Part shown: piece after piece, positions 1 to 11,856 of the stretch | How the letters are laid out: each line of letters opens with the position of its first letter | Position numbering within the stretch: the stretch's first letter is position 1 | Source of the DNA: Motacilla alba alba | Taxonomy: Eukaryota; Chordata; Aves; Passeriformes; Motacillidae | Direction: 5' to 3' | DNA length: 64,000 bases | NCBI RefSeq assembly: GCF_015832195.1 | Contig: NC_052017.1 | Coordinates: 55,086,152-55,150,151 of the forward strand | The notes under the pieces: model-generated | Database searches by the model: none | The model's input: the letters and a program-made list of their open reading frames with translations, nothing else | Told to the model about the DNA's origin: nothing | Program-made: the position numbers and the translations under genes

Positions 1-974
1 GAGGCATTCACAGCAGTGATGCAAAGCTTCCAGCCACTGGAAAGCTGTACGTGCCTCTGTGAAAAACACATGCTAAAGACGACAGAAACCCGGGAACTAC
101 CTCTTTTCCCTTCCGGCCAGCAAAGATGTAACAGGAGTCGGGCTGGGCGGCCCTTGCCATGAGTCCAGGCCCCTTTTCCAGGGGCGCCTACCGCCCCCCC
201 CAACATTGGCTGCCGGGCAGGGGATGAAAGGCCGCAGAGCCGATGCCAGACCGGGCTGTGGCTACGATTTCTAACATCTGGCTACTTGTTAAGCCCTGCC
301 CCTTCCTCTAGCCCGGGGCCCAGCCAGGTCTGCTGGCCTCAAGAGCAGCCCCTGCTGGAGCTGGCTCGGCCAAGATGTTATCACCGTTGAGATTCGCCCA
401 CAACCATCGGGCAGGGGAGAGGAGACGCTATCACCGCCTCCATCCACAGTTCCTGCCAAGCTACTGAGCTCGGGTGGGGTCAGGTGACCATCTGCAGGCT
501 CCGGGCGAGATATTAACTGTTTCAGTGCTTTAATCTTCTCACAAGTGAGAGAAAGGAACAAAATGTAGGCAGTGTAGAGGAGCAACATGAAGACACCAAG
601 GTTAGTGAAGAAGTCAAATCTCAGATGGGAGGCATGAGGAGATGCCTTTAGTTTTAGGCTCCTCTTGTAAAAATATGGAGAAGGACTCTTTCTTCCATAT
701 AATGCGTGAAAGTATGGGGTGATGAAAGCATTCAAATTGTAGATATTGAGCAAAGGTCTCCATGCTAAAGTAAGCAGATGTTAAAGTAGCTGTGATCTTA
801 TGAGAAGTTTGAACAGAGAAGGAGAGAAGAGTGATGAAGATCCTGTGCCCCCAGGAAGAAGATGGATGATGTCAGAGATAGATAAAGAGAATCTTTGCCT
901 TTGAACAGCTCATCTTTAAAACAGTACCCCATAAGTTGACAAGGCCCATAAACACTGCTGTGGGAAAATACTGC
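1..974 (+). mobile_element. ERVL-like LTR, 5' part (split by a nested LTR)
   Basis: This GC-rich then purine-rich stretch resembles the U3/R part of a long ERVL-type LTR known from songbirds. That is recognition by sequence character, not a database match. The matching 3' part, with its poly(A) signal, appears on the same strand at 1396-1738, so a later insertion at about 975-1395 seems to split one LTR of roughly 1.3 kb. The left edge may lie outside the window. An open frame of about 154 codons on the minus strand here shows no domain and is most likely chance. Confidence 0.4.
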
Positions 975-1395
975 AAAACAAGGTGACCCCGTCAATGAGG
1001 GGAGAGAAAAAATGACGAGGCATCTGACTCCATCCTCAGAAGGCTGATGAAGTACTTTATTCTATAAGTCTACAATTGAATCTGCCATGCACTCACAAGC
1101 TACACTGCATTCATCCATGACTCTCGCTGACTGCCCTGAGATTGCCAGCAGACAATCTCGACACAGACTCACTCTTGGCCTTGACTGGCCAAGGGAAGAA
1201 AACATCCTCATTTGGGTAAACATTCTCCACATTCCATTCTACTTTGGCACAACACAGGCACAGCAACTGTCTTTCTCTTTCTCTGATGTTCAGAGAACAT
1301 GAGTCCCAGCTATATTCCTGGGAAAAGCTGTGCCTTGCTTTTCTCCATGAGGAGAAATGTGGTAACAGGAAAAGCTTGAGGAAAATGTGAGGGAT
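975..1395 (-). mobile_element. ERVK-like LTR, old copy, nested
   Basis: The segment shares the order of landmarks of the LTRs at 42828-43217 and 55080-55473. These are a GACTCCAT...CAGAAGGCTGAT block near its left end (about 1027-1050), a TTTATT (minus-strand AATAAA) just after it, and a CTCC...GAGGAGAAA block near its right end (about 1341-1357). It is much more diverged than those copies. I see no clear target-site duplication, so the ends are approximate. It interrupts the ERVL-like LTR on either side. Confidence 0.42.
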
Positions 1396-1738
1396 TTCAG
1401 GGTTGCAGATTTCCCCGGGTGGCTGCTATTTGTGGAAATTGAAAGCCACGAGACAACTGTCTTCTTGTGGAGAAGTGTCCACAGCATTAACAAGAAGGAC
1501 TTCTCTCCCTAAATGAACCGAAGAAAGACTATTCCAGAGGTGGTAAACTGATGGAAATTTTAGGTTTTGTTTCTTTACATTGTCAGTGTGAAAGAAAAGG
1601 TTGTAGGGGGAGAAGTGTCCTGAAGGTTTTGTTCTGATTCTTATTACTCTTTCTTTTAGTTACTGTTAATAAATATTTCTTTATACCCTTTTAAAGTTTT
1701 GAGCTTGCTTTGCCTTTCTCCTAATTCTATATCACAAC
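1396..1738 (+). mobile_element. ERVL-like LTR, 3' part with poly(A) signal
   Basis: This is the 3' continuation of the LTR at 1-974. A poly(A) signal AATAAA lies at 1668-1673. It is followed by a pyrimidine-rich U5-like tail ending near ATCACAACA at about 1738, as expected for a plus-strand LTR ending in CA. The two halves would be contiguous if the segment at 975-1395 were removed. Confidence 0.45.
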
Positions 1739-4700
1739 AGGGAATAAGTAAGCATATTCTAGTGAGTGCACTAGTGATTACCCAGCACTGAACCCACCAT
1801 ACAGACTGGTGTACTGGTCAGGAAATCTCAATTCGGTGAACCAAAACCACTGTACACCCAGTATTTGTTTTATGGGAAACTGATAGTACAGTGTCGTCAT
1901 GAAGTCAGGAATACTGCTGTATGGAAGAGACACATGCCTTTGTCTCATTCATATTATTATGAGATAAGAGACTCAATAATGGACAAGTCCTGGTTGGTAG
2001 TGGTAGTCAGCTAGTCTAATTATTAAGCACGTTCTGTCAGACCAATTTTGTATAATTTATAGGAACCACCATAAAAACAGAGAAGTACATATTTTTATGA
2101 TCTGAAAGGCTCATACTGTCCACTCTGTGTGAATTCACATTGCAACTTTGAAAGCTGAGTCCTGGAGTTCCATGCAAGGGACATTCTGGTGTAATTCTGA
2201 TGGTATTTCCAATGGTATGCATCGGTCTGGCAGCATATAAGAATTTGTAGCTCTTCTAGTCTGACTTTCTCCTTCTCACTAGACCCACATAGTCTGTTTT
2301 ATTTCTCTACATTCTGCTCCTGACTTTTGGAGCAGGGACTGTTGTGATCATTAGCAAAACCAAGACCAACACAAAGGTACTGAAACAGATTGGTAGTAGC
2401 ATCACCATTCATTCACTCCTTCAAATATTGCCTATCACATCCACCACAAAAAAAGCATGTCTTCAGCCACAGAAATATTTCCGTAACTTTTCTATGAATA
2501 GTGTTTCATAACATATATATATGTGTGTATATATATATATATACACACACACACACATATGAAGGCAAATTTCTCCTTTCTGATATTAGTAAATCCCAAA
2601 GACTGATAGTGTAATGTATAGCTGCAGCTCTGAGCACTTCTTATTAATAGCTGCCAATGAAGAGTTTATGATTTGTTCAGAGACACGGGTTATGTGAAAT
2701 CATTCCTGAAGAGTATATGCATAACTCTTTGGAGGTAAATATTCATAGACAGACTGATAAGTAGAATTTATACCATTATTGATTATAAATTCACACATCT
2801 GCTGGAACTTGCAAAAGAATTTATTTGGTTTGTCTGAAAGCCCCAGAACTTACAGTGGTGGAGCTATGAGACGAGTCTCTGAGAAAGACAAAGGTTTTAG
2901 TGCCTACTTGAGGGGGAGCAAAAAAATCTTAAAAGCTAAAGCAAAATATAATTTATAGTTCTAATGCTAAAAAGCAGTGGCTGGTGTTATAAAAGACACT
3001 CATGGTTGTTGGAGACCTTAAAAGTAGAAAACCTACCAGACAGTTGGTCTCATTTGAATACTGGTGACAAAAGGGTGATTTTGGATGGAAAGGGCTTTAG
3101 GCAGAGTTAGCATGAAGGTCCCTGACTACAGTTTTAAAAAAGTCTGTGTGTCAGAATGGGACAAAGGGGAGGCCTCTGCTGCCTTGAATGTCACATTTCT
3201 ATGGTAGGGTCTCTGACTTGCTTGTTGATATGACTGTCTTAGAGGTGTGCTAGAGGATCAGCTTTCTTCACCAATGCCTCTTTACCTCTCCTGTGTCTCT
3301 CAAGCTGTCTGGCTGGTGTTCTTGGTCTTCTCTGCACCTGTACAGAGAATTACATAATCTCTGGAAAAAGGACAGAGTTTCTACCCTTCATCAGCTTTGG
3401 TAGCATATGTAGAGCAATTCCTTAAGGATGTATTGTGAGCTCAGTGTCTGCTTGTCCCACTGCAAGCTTACTGGAGTGAAGAGACCAGGTATAAAATATA
3501 CATCTCATTTTTGGGTTTGATACAGGTAGCTGACAAATTCAAATTTCCATCTCCCACACACCCTGGCCAGCAGGTTTGGAGGTGAACAGAAAGGAAAGTA
3601 TAGATAAGAACAGCTACAAATGGTTATCATGGATTTATAAGAGCTGTCTCCAGAAGGAGTGCCATAGTAACAGCCATTGGCTGTGATCTTCCTTGTTGCT
3701 GCAGACTGTTACACAGATCATTGCTACAATTAATCTGGTGCTGTTAGCAGTGCTGATTTTGCTACTTTAATTAGTGAAGGAAATTTGCGCTCATTTGCAA
3801 GCTGGTGTGTAGGTTTTTCTTTTATTCAGTAATGTGTTTAGAAATGCATCTCTTAGTTTCTCCTTCCCTAGTAGAAAAAGAAAGGTCAAAACCTTTCCCT
3901 ACTAGGACTACTCAGCATACCCTAAACACAGAGGAACTTAAAACTTGTCCTTATACCCAATATTAGTGGTGGCATTTAAATTGGGGAATCTGTTCTGCAT
4001 TTAGTAGTTAAACTGCACTTAACCTGAATATGCATTGCTAGGACTGTGACAAGTGAGCATGGAGGTACACCTGGATTCTCTTAATTTTTGTCCTAAAGGG
4101 TTAGTGAACTGTTCACTTGCATAACAACAGTATGCAGAACTGAATATGAATACACAATTCATGGTTTATATATGTAACCATGGTGCATTTTCACATCAGC
4201 TGGATCTTGATTGCAGAGTGGCTAGAAGCTAAATACTAAATAATTTTTCTTATGTCCATTTGGCAGATATGGTTTACCTGGGCAACAGCTAGAGAAAAAG
4301 GGTATGTCACTTGGCATTCCTATGCAGTTATGATTTTAGATGTTTAGTCCTGACATACAATATACAGCACAGATCATATCTTGAAGAAGAAGAATCAGGA
4401 ATGAAAAAATGAATTGTTATTGTCTAAGGTTTATGAAGGGGTGTTAGAAAACATCAAAACAAGTGTTCCGTGTGAACTGAATGAGATTTAAGTTGGTAGA
4501 AACCAACTGACAACCCATAATTTACACAGCTTCCTCACCCATTCACACTTAAAAAAATGTTAATTAAAATAGTTGAAGGTTGCTGACAGATCTGAGAGTG
4601 ATTAGTCAGTCAAAATAAATTAATGTATTGTTCCAGATCCTTTGCTTTTATAATCCAACAATATATCTCAGTAAACTTCAGTGGACTTTAGCTGTTTTAC

Positions 4701-5570
4701 ACTGGCTGAGAATTCAGTTGCAGATGTTTTGCATTATACTAATCATGCATTAGGCACTACCTTACTCCAGCTTTTTGATGGAAACAGGTTTTAGACTTTC
4801 AGTTTTGAGAGTGAAAAACATTGCAGATAAAACTGCCCGTGATTGCTAGGAAAAGGGAATCAGATGCTATCAGGAATAGCATACCACCAGGAGACTTGAA
4901 ATAGTGGAGGGAGTTGTCTCTCTCAGAGGAGTTTTTGTTTAGTGGCTGAACTAGTTTGTTCTGGCAACTCACATGATGAGCTCTCCTGGCCACATCGCTA
5001 ACTTGTGAACCAAGTGAGGATCCAGGCCTGAGTGCTGCCTTTTTTTCACCCAATAAATTATGATTCCCATCTACTAGTTTAAATAAAGTACATTGAAAAA
5101 TTACTATTAATCTAATCAAGTGGTTGCAGTTTAACTGATTTACACAGGCTATGGTGGTAAACTTTTGAATTAATAGTTGCCTGTGTAGCTGCTTAGCTCT
5201 TTTCTACCATGTGCCAATCATTTCTTTTTTTACTGTTATGCTTTTATTCTAGTCATCCATTTCAGCTGGCAAATAATGAGTCATGGGGAGATGTTTCTGA
5301 TTCATTTAATGGATACAAAAAAGATGCTTGTGCAATAATCATCAGTAGTATCAGTATATGTTTTCAGCTAAGGTAAAAGTCAAGCATGCTGGCTGACAGA
5401 AGTCTTGCCTTTATATTTCCTTCATAAAACATGTAATCACTTAAGTTCAATGACCAAAAAAATCTCATGAGAGCCATAGAATAATATCTACAAATAAAAG
5501 TATCAGTTCCAAAAATTTCTCTGTGGTTTCTTCTGCAAGAAAATGTCTTCAGTCATGGATGTCAAAATTA
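1739..5570. other. No gene or repeat recognised (one microsatellite)
   Basis: AT-rich sequence with no exon-like frame, no CR1 or LTR landmark, and no RNA gene that I can support. The only structured feature is the microsatellite at 2512-2560. Short open frames at 2037-2222 and 4799-5119 (both minus) have no recognisable domain and fit chance. Confidence 0.6.
2512..2560. repeat. Compound TA/TG/CA microsatellite
   Basis: About 49 bp of alternating purine-pyrimidine sequence: a CATATATATATG block, a GTGTATATAT run, then a run of AC dinucleotides. The two ends are roughly complementary, so the tract could form a hairpin or left-handed DNA. It is likely to be length-variable between individuals. 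Confidence 0.9.
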
Positions 5571-5575
5571 TTGGC

Positions 5576-6211
5576 TGTGAAAAACGACAATCATTGTTTT
5601 AAAATTTTAAAAGTTTAATAGTAATAACATAGTTATAAAAACAGTAATAGAAAATTAGAGCAATAAGAATTTGGACAATCAGAGTTAGGACAATGAAGGA
5701 CAACAAAAGCAAAGAATTACAGATGTCTGGGTGTGTTCTGCCAAGCAAAAGCACACCTTGCTAACAAAGGATTAACCCTTAAAAGCAATAGTCTGTTGCA
5801 TATTCATATATCTCATACATGATGCAAATATTATTTTCAGAAAAAGGGTGTTTTCTTCTAATTGTCGACTTCCCCCTTTATCTTGTAAATCTGTGTTTGG
5901 TTCCTTGAAGTCTGATTCTTCCTAATAAGGAGGTTATAATTCTTCTCTTTGGACTCTTGGTGTCTTGTTGCTGTTATCTCCATGCAAAGAATTTCTTGAT
6001 TGTCTTATCCATTCCTTGAACTAGTTAGTATTTTACATGGCATAGTTTCTATTTTAATATTATGTTATAGCCTAAAACTATATTTACCACACTACTTAAA
6101 AAGGATTAATACAGTACTACAAATTAATACAACATAACTTTCCAACATAACACATATAGTATTCCTTTTAATATTTGCGAAGAGCCAATAATATAATATG
6201 CATTTTTCACA
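5576..6211 (-). mobile_element. Solo LTR, TGTGAAAAA family, copy A
   Basis: A 636-bp element begins TGTGAAAAA and ends TTTTTCACA, a perfect 9-bp terminal inverted repeat. It is flanked by a perfect 5-bp duplication TTGGC (5571-5575 and 6212-6216). Copies B (10470-11114) and C (47851-48437) match it along their whole length, including a shared GGATTAACCCTTAAAAG block, a CATATTCATATATCTCATACATGAT block and a GGTGTCTTGTT block. TG...CA ends with a 5-bp duplication fit an LTR of the ERVL class. No internal region remains, so it is a solo LTR. The minus orientation is a guess from an ATTGGC box near that end. Confidence 0.85.
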
Positions 6212-6263
6212 TTGGCTATGCACAGGCCAATAGGTGGATAGTGTAAAGTATTAATAAATATGG

Positions 6264-7292
6264 TGTTTTGGTTTGAAAGTCAGGTGTCTGCTAAGGAAGG
6301 CGCAAGCCTCCCTTGGAATGGAAAACATAAACCCCTTCCCTCCAAATTATTATAATTTTGAAATTAGGGACTTTCAGGTAAAGATATGAGAATAGGAATA
6401 ACAATTCTTTACTGGTATGCATAATAAATCAAATAAGAACAATTACGGTATTAACAACAAACAGAACCACAAACCCAGCAATAGCTTTCTCAGCTGCAGG
6501 CTCTTTCTCCTTTGGTGCAGTTACTGTCACAGCCAGCAGGGGTGCTGGTGGCTCCCAGTGGGCAGGGCAGGTGTGATGAGTCCCCCGTGGCTGCAGGGGG
6601 CACTGTGGTGTGAGCTCAGGGAGCACGTGGTAATGGCAGCTTGCCCAAGACAGGAAGGTGTCGAAGAGAGGCTTTGCTTTGCAAATCCCTGGGGCAATTG
6701 ATCTTAGTGCCCTAACAAGACTCTTAGTGCCCTAACAAGCAGCAAGCTGGTATGTTTCAGCAGGCAGGCCGTATGGGCCTACAGAGCAGCAAAAAACTTG
6801 GAGCAGTGCTGAAGAAGTGTCAGGGGTGGGGCAGCAGTGGCTCAGCTCCCAACAGGGCAGGGAGAGATGAACTCAGGATCCCGGGCACCCAAGCAGATGG
6901 TGATTGGTCCCTTTTTTTGGTGGGGAAAATGTTAATAAGGTCCCAGTTCAGTGGCTGCTCTCACAAGCAGAGGCTCACCCATGGCAGAAGAAGCAGGGGG
7001 CAGCAGCGAATTTCCTTCCCCAAGCAGCAGCTCTGACTCTCCTCCTCCGAAGCTGAGAGAGAGAGCCAGCAGCTGCTCTAGCCCCATCTTTTGTCAGACC
7101 AATTCTCTTGGTCTCTGCCCTTTGGAGGAAAACTCCCAGATAAGAGAAGTGCAACCAGATGGCCGCCTTCCCTGAGCTTGGCCACTTCTTTTGCTTTTCT
7201 TTAGTACCCTGTTGTTAGTGTTTCCTAGCAATTTACGGGGAAAAATTCTATAAGTAAAAAGGAACAAAAGGAAACAAACCTAACCCCCAACA
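6264..7292 (-). mobile_element. Solo LTR, ERVL-like, about 1.03 kb
   Basis: Read on the minus strand it begins TGTTGGGGGTTAGG and ends CAAACCAAAACA, the TG...CA form of an LTR. The flanks are TATGG (6259-6263) and CATGG (7293-7297), a 5-bp duplication with one difference. The middle is GC-rich and contains an imperfect 20-bp tandem duplication at 6702-6739 (unit CTTAGTGCCCTAACAAG). Several overlapping open frames of 60-95 codons on both strands show no domains and are LTR artefacts. The end positions are fairly likely but not certain. Confidence 0.55.
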
Positions 7293-7297
7293 CATGG

Positions 7298-9109
7298 CAT
7301 TGCAGAGAGGGCACAGAGCAGGAGTGTTGAGCTGAGCAGATGTCATTGGGAAGGTTAGCACCACAGCCCACCATTCTCTCCTTGGCATTAGTCTTTTGTG
7401 CCCAGAATCTTCCCATTTCACCTGACCACAGCTAATTCTTCTAAGACACGGGTATAAACGCATCTTGGAAAGCTAGCTGGTTGTCAGTCATGTTTGTTGA
7501 AGAGCAGACCTGCTGAACAGGTTGGTGAAAAGCTGTGCAATTGTGACGGTCTTTTTGTTGCCAGCTATTTACCTAAAAGGTTGTTGTGTCTGTGTCTTCA
7601 CCCCCTGTCTCCAGTATTGTACAAGGCACATGTGGTAGCTGGCTGTTGTTCGGGTGACTTTACCACAGATAATAGAAGTAGTTACAGTTGGGGAAATAAC
7701 AACAGCTGTGCTTATAATAAACAGTAACACTGCAAATATATTAGATGCTTTCTAGTGTGGATTCTGCCCTAGAGACCCAAGAGGGAAAAAGGCCTACCTA
7801 GGTTCAGGGTAGTGGTAGGCTCATTTCACCTTAGGTACACAATTTTCCTTCCTTAATTTGATTGTCTGTCTTTCTCAGTTTTACTTTCAGACAAGAATGC
7901 ATGTTCATTAGCCATGCAGTGAGTTAGCGATACTGATAAGCAAAGAGCTTAATAGATAGTGCTTTCTGGAACTGTGAAAATTATGCCCTCTGGGAAAAAA
8001 GATAATAGTTCTGAACATGTGCTTAGTCCTTCTGTATTCTGAATCATCATGCAAAGCAATATATGCTGTTATAAACTCATTTGTCTATATTATGTTTAAG
8101 GAAAAAAGGATATTGAAAAGCTTCTGAATAATCTTAGCATACACTCTGCATTACACATTTAAATGTGTATTGTAGTGGGATTTAATCCATGCTTTTCCCT
8201 CTTTTCACAACTTTTGGAATGTGATATAGCAAAAGAGGCAGATTTTTTCAAACAAATTATTTGTAAATTGCACATTACACCATATCCTGAAAATTAACTT
8301 GCATTTCCTTTGATGGGATATTTATATTACATTTTGTCAACATTATGATGTATTCTTCCATGCTTTTTTCAGGCTAGATGTTTTTACACTCATCTCCTAG
8401 CATATTTTGTTACAGTTAATGTTTCTCAGATTTATTCCTTACTATTTTCTGAGCAGCAAATATGCTCTTGGACTATTCAGTTCAGCTTATAACATCAAAA
8501 GATCAAAAATACTTTTGCTGAGTTAAATTTGTTACATTTTATTAATCCTCCTTTCTCACATAAATAGTGTTATGATTACAGATCTGTTTCTCCACCTTCA
8601 CTGTTGCTGACTTCTTTTTAACTGTCCATACCAAAATATTCATAGAGGCTGTGAAAGATTAAAGAATAATATGAATAAATGTTGTGCAGCTGTGAACATT
8701 TAATGCTCAGAAGAGTCCTAAGGCTTGTTATTTAGACACATGGTATTCTGAAAGCAATCACTTCTTCTTTTTGCCAACACCCACTTCTGGGAGGTACCAA
8801 ATAGCACTCTGATGCTGCTGGTGTCAGCCTTTATGGTGACATAAGCCTGCCAATTATCCCAGTGTCATTAGGCACAGAACTAGTGTTAGACACAGAACTA
8901 ATGTTTTAGGCACAGAACTAGTGTTTTCCACATGTTCAGATCATGCAGGTAGCTTGCTTATGTGAAATGGAATTGCAACATAGCAATCAAGAGTCAGAGA
9001 CTAGGTGTAGCTTGTCCAGCCAACTTTCATTTTGACAAGAAATAGCAGCTATGCTGATGGTACCTGCCACAACTAGTAGTGGAAGCTCCTCTCACTGTGT
9101 TGGTCTACG
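7298..9109. other. No gene recognised; small tandem repeat
   Basis: AT-rich sequence without recognisable exons or transposon landmarks. At 8871-8927 a unit of about 19-20 bp around CACAGAACTAGTGTT occurs three times in imperfect tandem. A frame at 7494-7727 has no recognisable domain. Confidence 0.55.
8871..8927. repeat. Three imperfect tandem copies, about 19 bp
   Basis: Three consecutive units share the core CACAGAACTAGTGTT; the middle one reads CACAGAACTAATGTT. The unit includes ACTAGT, so each copy carries a short palindrome. I see no coding or regulatory role. Confidence 0.8.
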
Positions 9110-9515
9110 TGTCCCAGATGTCACCATCATATTTTCTGGAAAAATCCCTTCGCCAGGATTTCTCTCCTGGGAAGCTGAGAAGCCTCAGAGAAAAAGGAAA
9201 ACAATAATTATCTGATTCGTTTCTCCTGTGTTTTGCTGTTTTGTAATGTGGTTTGAGATTGTTTTTCCAACATGTGAATTGTTTTGACTTTATGACGAAT
9301 CACAGTCAGGCTGTGTCAGGACTCTGGAAGGAGTCACGAGTTTTTCATTATTATCTTTTAGGTTTCTATCTGTATCCCTTCTCTATTCTTTAGCATAGTT
9401 TAGTATAGCAGTCTTTAATATAATATAGATCATAAAATAATAAATTAGCCTTCTAAGTACATGGAGTCAGATTCATTCATTTCCTCCTCCGACAGGAGAC
9501 TCAGAAAATACCACA
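9110..9515 (+). mobile_element. ERVK-like solo LTR, 0.4-kb family
   Basis: This plus-strand copy belongs to the same family as the minus-strand LTRs at 42828-43217 and 55080-55473. Shared parts are the CATATTTT...GGAAAAATCC start, the CCAGGATTTCTCTCCTGGGAAG segment, AATAAA close to 9440 followed by TTAGCCTTCT, and a 3' end resembling CACA. It starts TGTCCCAGA and carries an apparent short insertion near its 5' end relative to the others. The flanks TCTACG and TACCAG do not match, so the ends or the duplication have decayed. Confidence 0.65.
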
Positions 9516-10465
9516 TACCAGACTCACAGAAAAAATTTTGATAGAAAAGGACATTCATAAACCATGCATTCCAAACTCATGGCTGTATCTCCTACTCCCC
9601 CAAAAGTGATATCATCCACAAATTCAGAAAGGATGGTTGCATCTAATAATCCAAATCACTGATAATGATCCTGAATAGCATTATCACCAACACCACGGTC
9701 TTGGTGTCTTGGGTTTAGCCATGCCTGTGCTGCATTCAGAACGGACTGATTTCTCCTTCCTCTTGAGTGAATTTAGAGCCTATTTTGGGAGAAGTATATC
9801 ATTGCAGATGGACTTGCCTATTTCCCAAATTTAAAGGTAGTTCAGGTACATCTGCTGTAGCATGAAAACACATACAGAGGGAGTTGGGGTTTGATGCACA
9901 GGAACTAGAAAAACTTTCCTGAGAAACGCTGGTATTTTTTTGAGCAATATTCACATATTTTTCTCCTTCTGAGTTGCTTTTTTCTTCATCTCCCTTTGAA
10001 TATCACCTGGCTTTATGGGGAAGGGAGAGGATCTAAGGGATCCTCCTTTAATACTCCTGTCAGTATTAGATTCCAATTTGTGGAAGTTGTTGCAGAATGA
10101 CTCTGAGGTGCAGAAAGAGGAAAATGGAAACAGTAGTATGGGATGCAATCTCTGAAATACAATCTCTGTCAGTGGATCTTAAGTCTTGCCTGAGGGAATG
10201 TTCTACACTCAGGCTCATGTTTGTGGAGCTTTCTGCTTAAAGGGATTTCTGGCAGAAAAAGTCACTGAACATGTTATGATCTTTGCTTTCCTCCATGTTC
10301 CTAATGGGTTCCTCTGCGATTCGCGTCAATGTTGCGGCAAAATTTAGCCTGAGATGAAATAAAAGTCTGAAACCTAAGTGTTTGGTAGACTATGAAGGAA
10401 AGTCAAGCCTTCCAGGTCTCCAATAAAATCAGCAGGAGGAGAGACAGGAGTTGCTATAGAGGATG
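9516..10465. other. Mostly unassigned; possible CR1 relic
   Basis: Around 9595-9710 the text (a CATCCACAAATTCAG block, then AATCACTGATAATGATCCTG) loosely follows the CR1 segment around the RT ADD motif read on the opposite strand. This may be an ancient CR1 relic. The rest shows nothing recognisable. Confidence 0.3.
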
Positions 10466-10469
10466 CTTT

Positions 10470-11114
10470 TGTGAAAAACTCCATTCACTTGTGTTAAAAT
10501 TTTAGAAGTTCAATAGCAATGAAAATAGTAATAAAAACTAGGACAACATGAATTTGGATAGTCAAAGTTAGAACAATAAAAGCCAATAAAAGCAAAGAAT
10601 TACGGACATCCGGGTGCTTTTGTATTCTGCCACAAAAGCATGCTTTGGATTAACAAAGGATTAACCCTTAAAAGCAATAGCCTATTGCATATTCATATAT
10701 CTCATACATGATTCAAACATTACTTTCAAACTAGAAGTATTTCTGCTTAATTTCGGCTTCTCCCCCTCATCTTGTAAATCAATCACCTTGGACCTTCGAA
10801 GTCTGTGTTGTCCCCATAAGGAGGCAATCATTCTTCTCTTGGAATCTTGGTGTCTTGTTGCTGTTATCTCTATGCAAAAATTTCTTGATTATCTTATCCT
10901 TTCCTTGAGCTAGTTGCAAAAAGTATCTTACATCACATAGTTTCTATTTTAATACTATGCTATAGGCTAAAAACTATATTTACCACACTATTTAAAAGAG
11001 ATTAATACAGCACTGCTTAAAAGAGATTAATACAACATAACTTTCCAACATAACATATATAGTATTCATTTTAATGTTTGCAAAGAGACAATCATATAAT
11101 ATGCATTTTTCACA
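10470..11114 (-). mobile_element. Solo LTR, TGTGAAAAA family, copy B
   Basis: A 645-bp element with TGTGAAAAA and TTTTTCACA ends, matching copy A (5576-6211) throughout. The flanks give a 4-bp match CTTT (10466-10469 and 11115-11118); the fifth base differs from the 5-bp duplications of copies A and C. It lies directly beside the 3' end of a CR1 starting near 11129. An internal duplication of AGAGATTAATACA near 10990-11035 is specific to this copy. Confidence 0.82.
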
Positions 11115-11128
11115 CTTTGAAGAGCTGC

Positions 11129-11407
11129 AGAATCACAGAATCGGTAAGGCTGGAAAGAGCAACAGGAGGTCATTTGGTCCAACCTCCCTGCTTAAGCATG
11201 GTTATCCTGGAGCACATTGGACAGAATTGCATCCAGACAGTTCTTGAGTATTTCCAATGAGGAAGACTCAACAATGTCTCTGGGCAATCTATTCCAGTGC
11301 ATGGTCACCAGCACTCCTCATATTCAAGGGGAACGTCCTGTGCATTACTTTCTGCCTGTTGCCTTTTCTCCTATTACTTGGCATCACCAATAAGAGCTTT
11401 GTTCTGA
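11129..11407 (-). mobile_element. CR1 LINE, 3' end part (split)
   Basis: Read on the minus strand this is the 3' end of a CR1 retrotransposon. The plus-strand text starts CAGAATCACAGAATCGG, the complement of the CR1 tail, and continues through the usual 3' UTR blocks (GGTCCAACCTCCCTGC, CTCTGGGCAATCTATTCCAG). The body resumes at 11857, and the interruption is an LTR at 11408-11856. CR1 is the dominant LINE of birds and is copied by its own endonuclease and reverse transcriptase. This copy holds only 3' sequence and cannot be autonomous. Confidence 0.85.
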
Positions 11408-11856
11408 TGCCTTGGGAGGCTGACTTAGAACAGAAGCTAGACAGAGTTAAACAAATAAAGCAGGTATTTATTAAAAGGCTTTCAAAGGATACACCTTGGG
11501 CAGTACAAGAGCCTGGCTGTGGCTCTACCCAAGATGGACCCAAGATGGACACAATATGGACAACTGGTCACTAGTTTTCACACTTTTATAAGTTTTGGTC
11601 CATTAACATATTGGGATCAATTGTCCAATTACATCTTCAGGTTATGAAGTCCCATCCTCCTGGTTTGCTCTCTCCAATTCACCATTGTTTACACTTTTTG
11701 GGCCTGAAAATGCTACGGTGTCCTTGATTCTTAGGCTGGAAAAGGATTGTTTTGTCTAAGCTGTGAAGAGAACTTAGTAACGCTTCATATGAAGTTCAGA
11801 GTTACACACTAAGGCAGTAGAGAATCTGAAAAATATGAAAGCTAAAACTTAAGGCA
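11408..11856 (-). mobile_element. Solo LTR nested in CR1
   Basis: A 449-bp insertion with TGCCTT...AAGGCA ends, a perfect 6-bp terminal inverted repeat. On the minus strand a TATAAAAG box lies near 11582-11590 and an AATAAA signal near 11469, in the order expected for promoter and poly(A) site of one LTR. It interrupts CR1 between the AAGAGCTTTGTTCTGA and CATTCTCTTGACACC blocks. The flanks TCTGA and TCAGT are only partly alike, so the duplication is decayed or the insertion is old. Confidence 0.7.

Noticed and set aside
289..753. A 154-codon minus-strand open frame as a possible host gene
   Set aside because: It lies within LTR-like sequence, shows no domain, and its composition follows the GC-rich repeat.
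2512..2560. A regulatory Z-DNA element
   Set aside because: It is a simple TA/CA microsatellite; no gene or promoter nearby supports a role.
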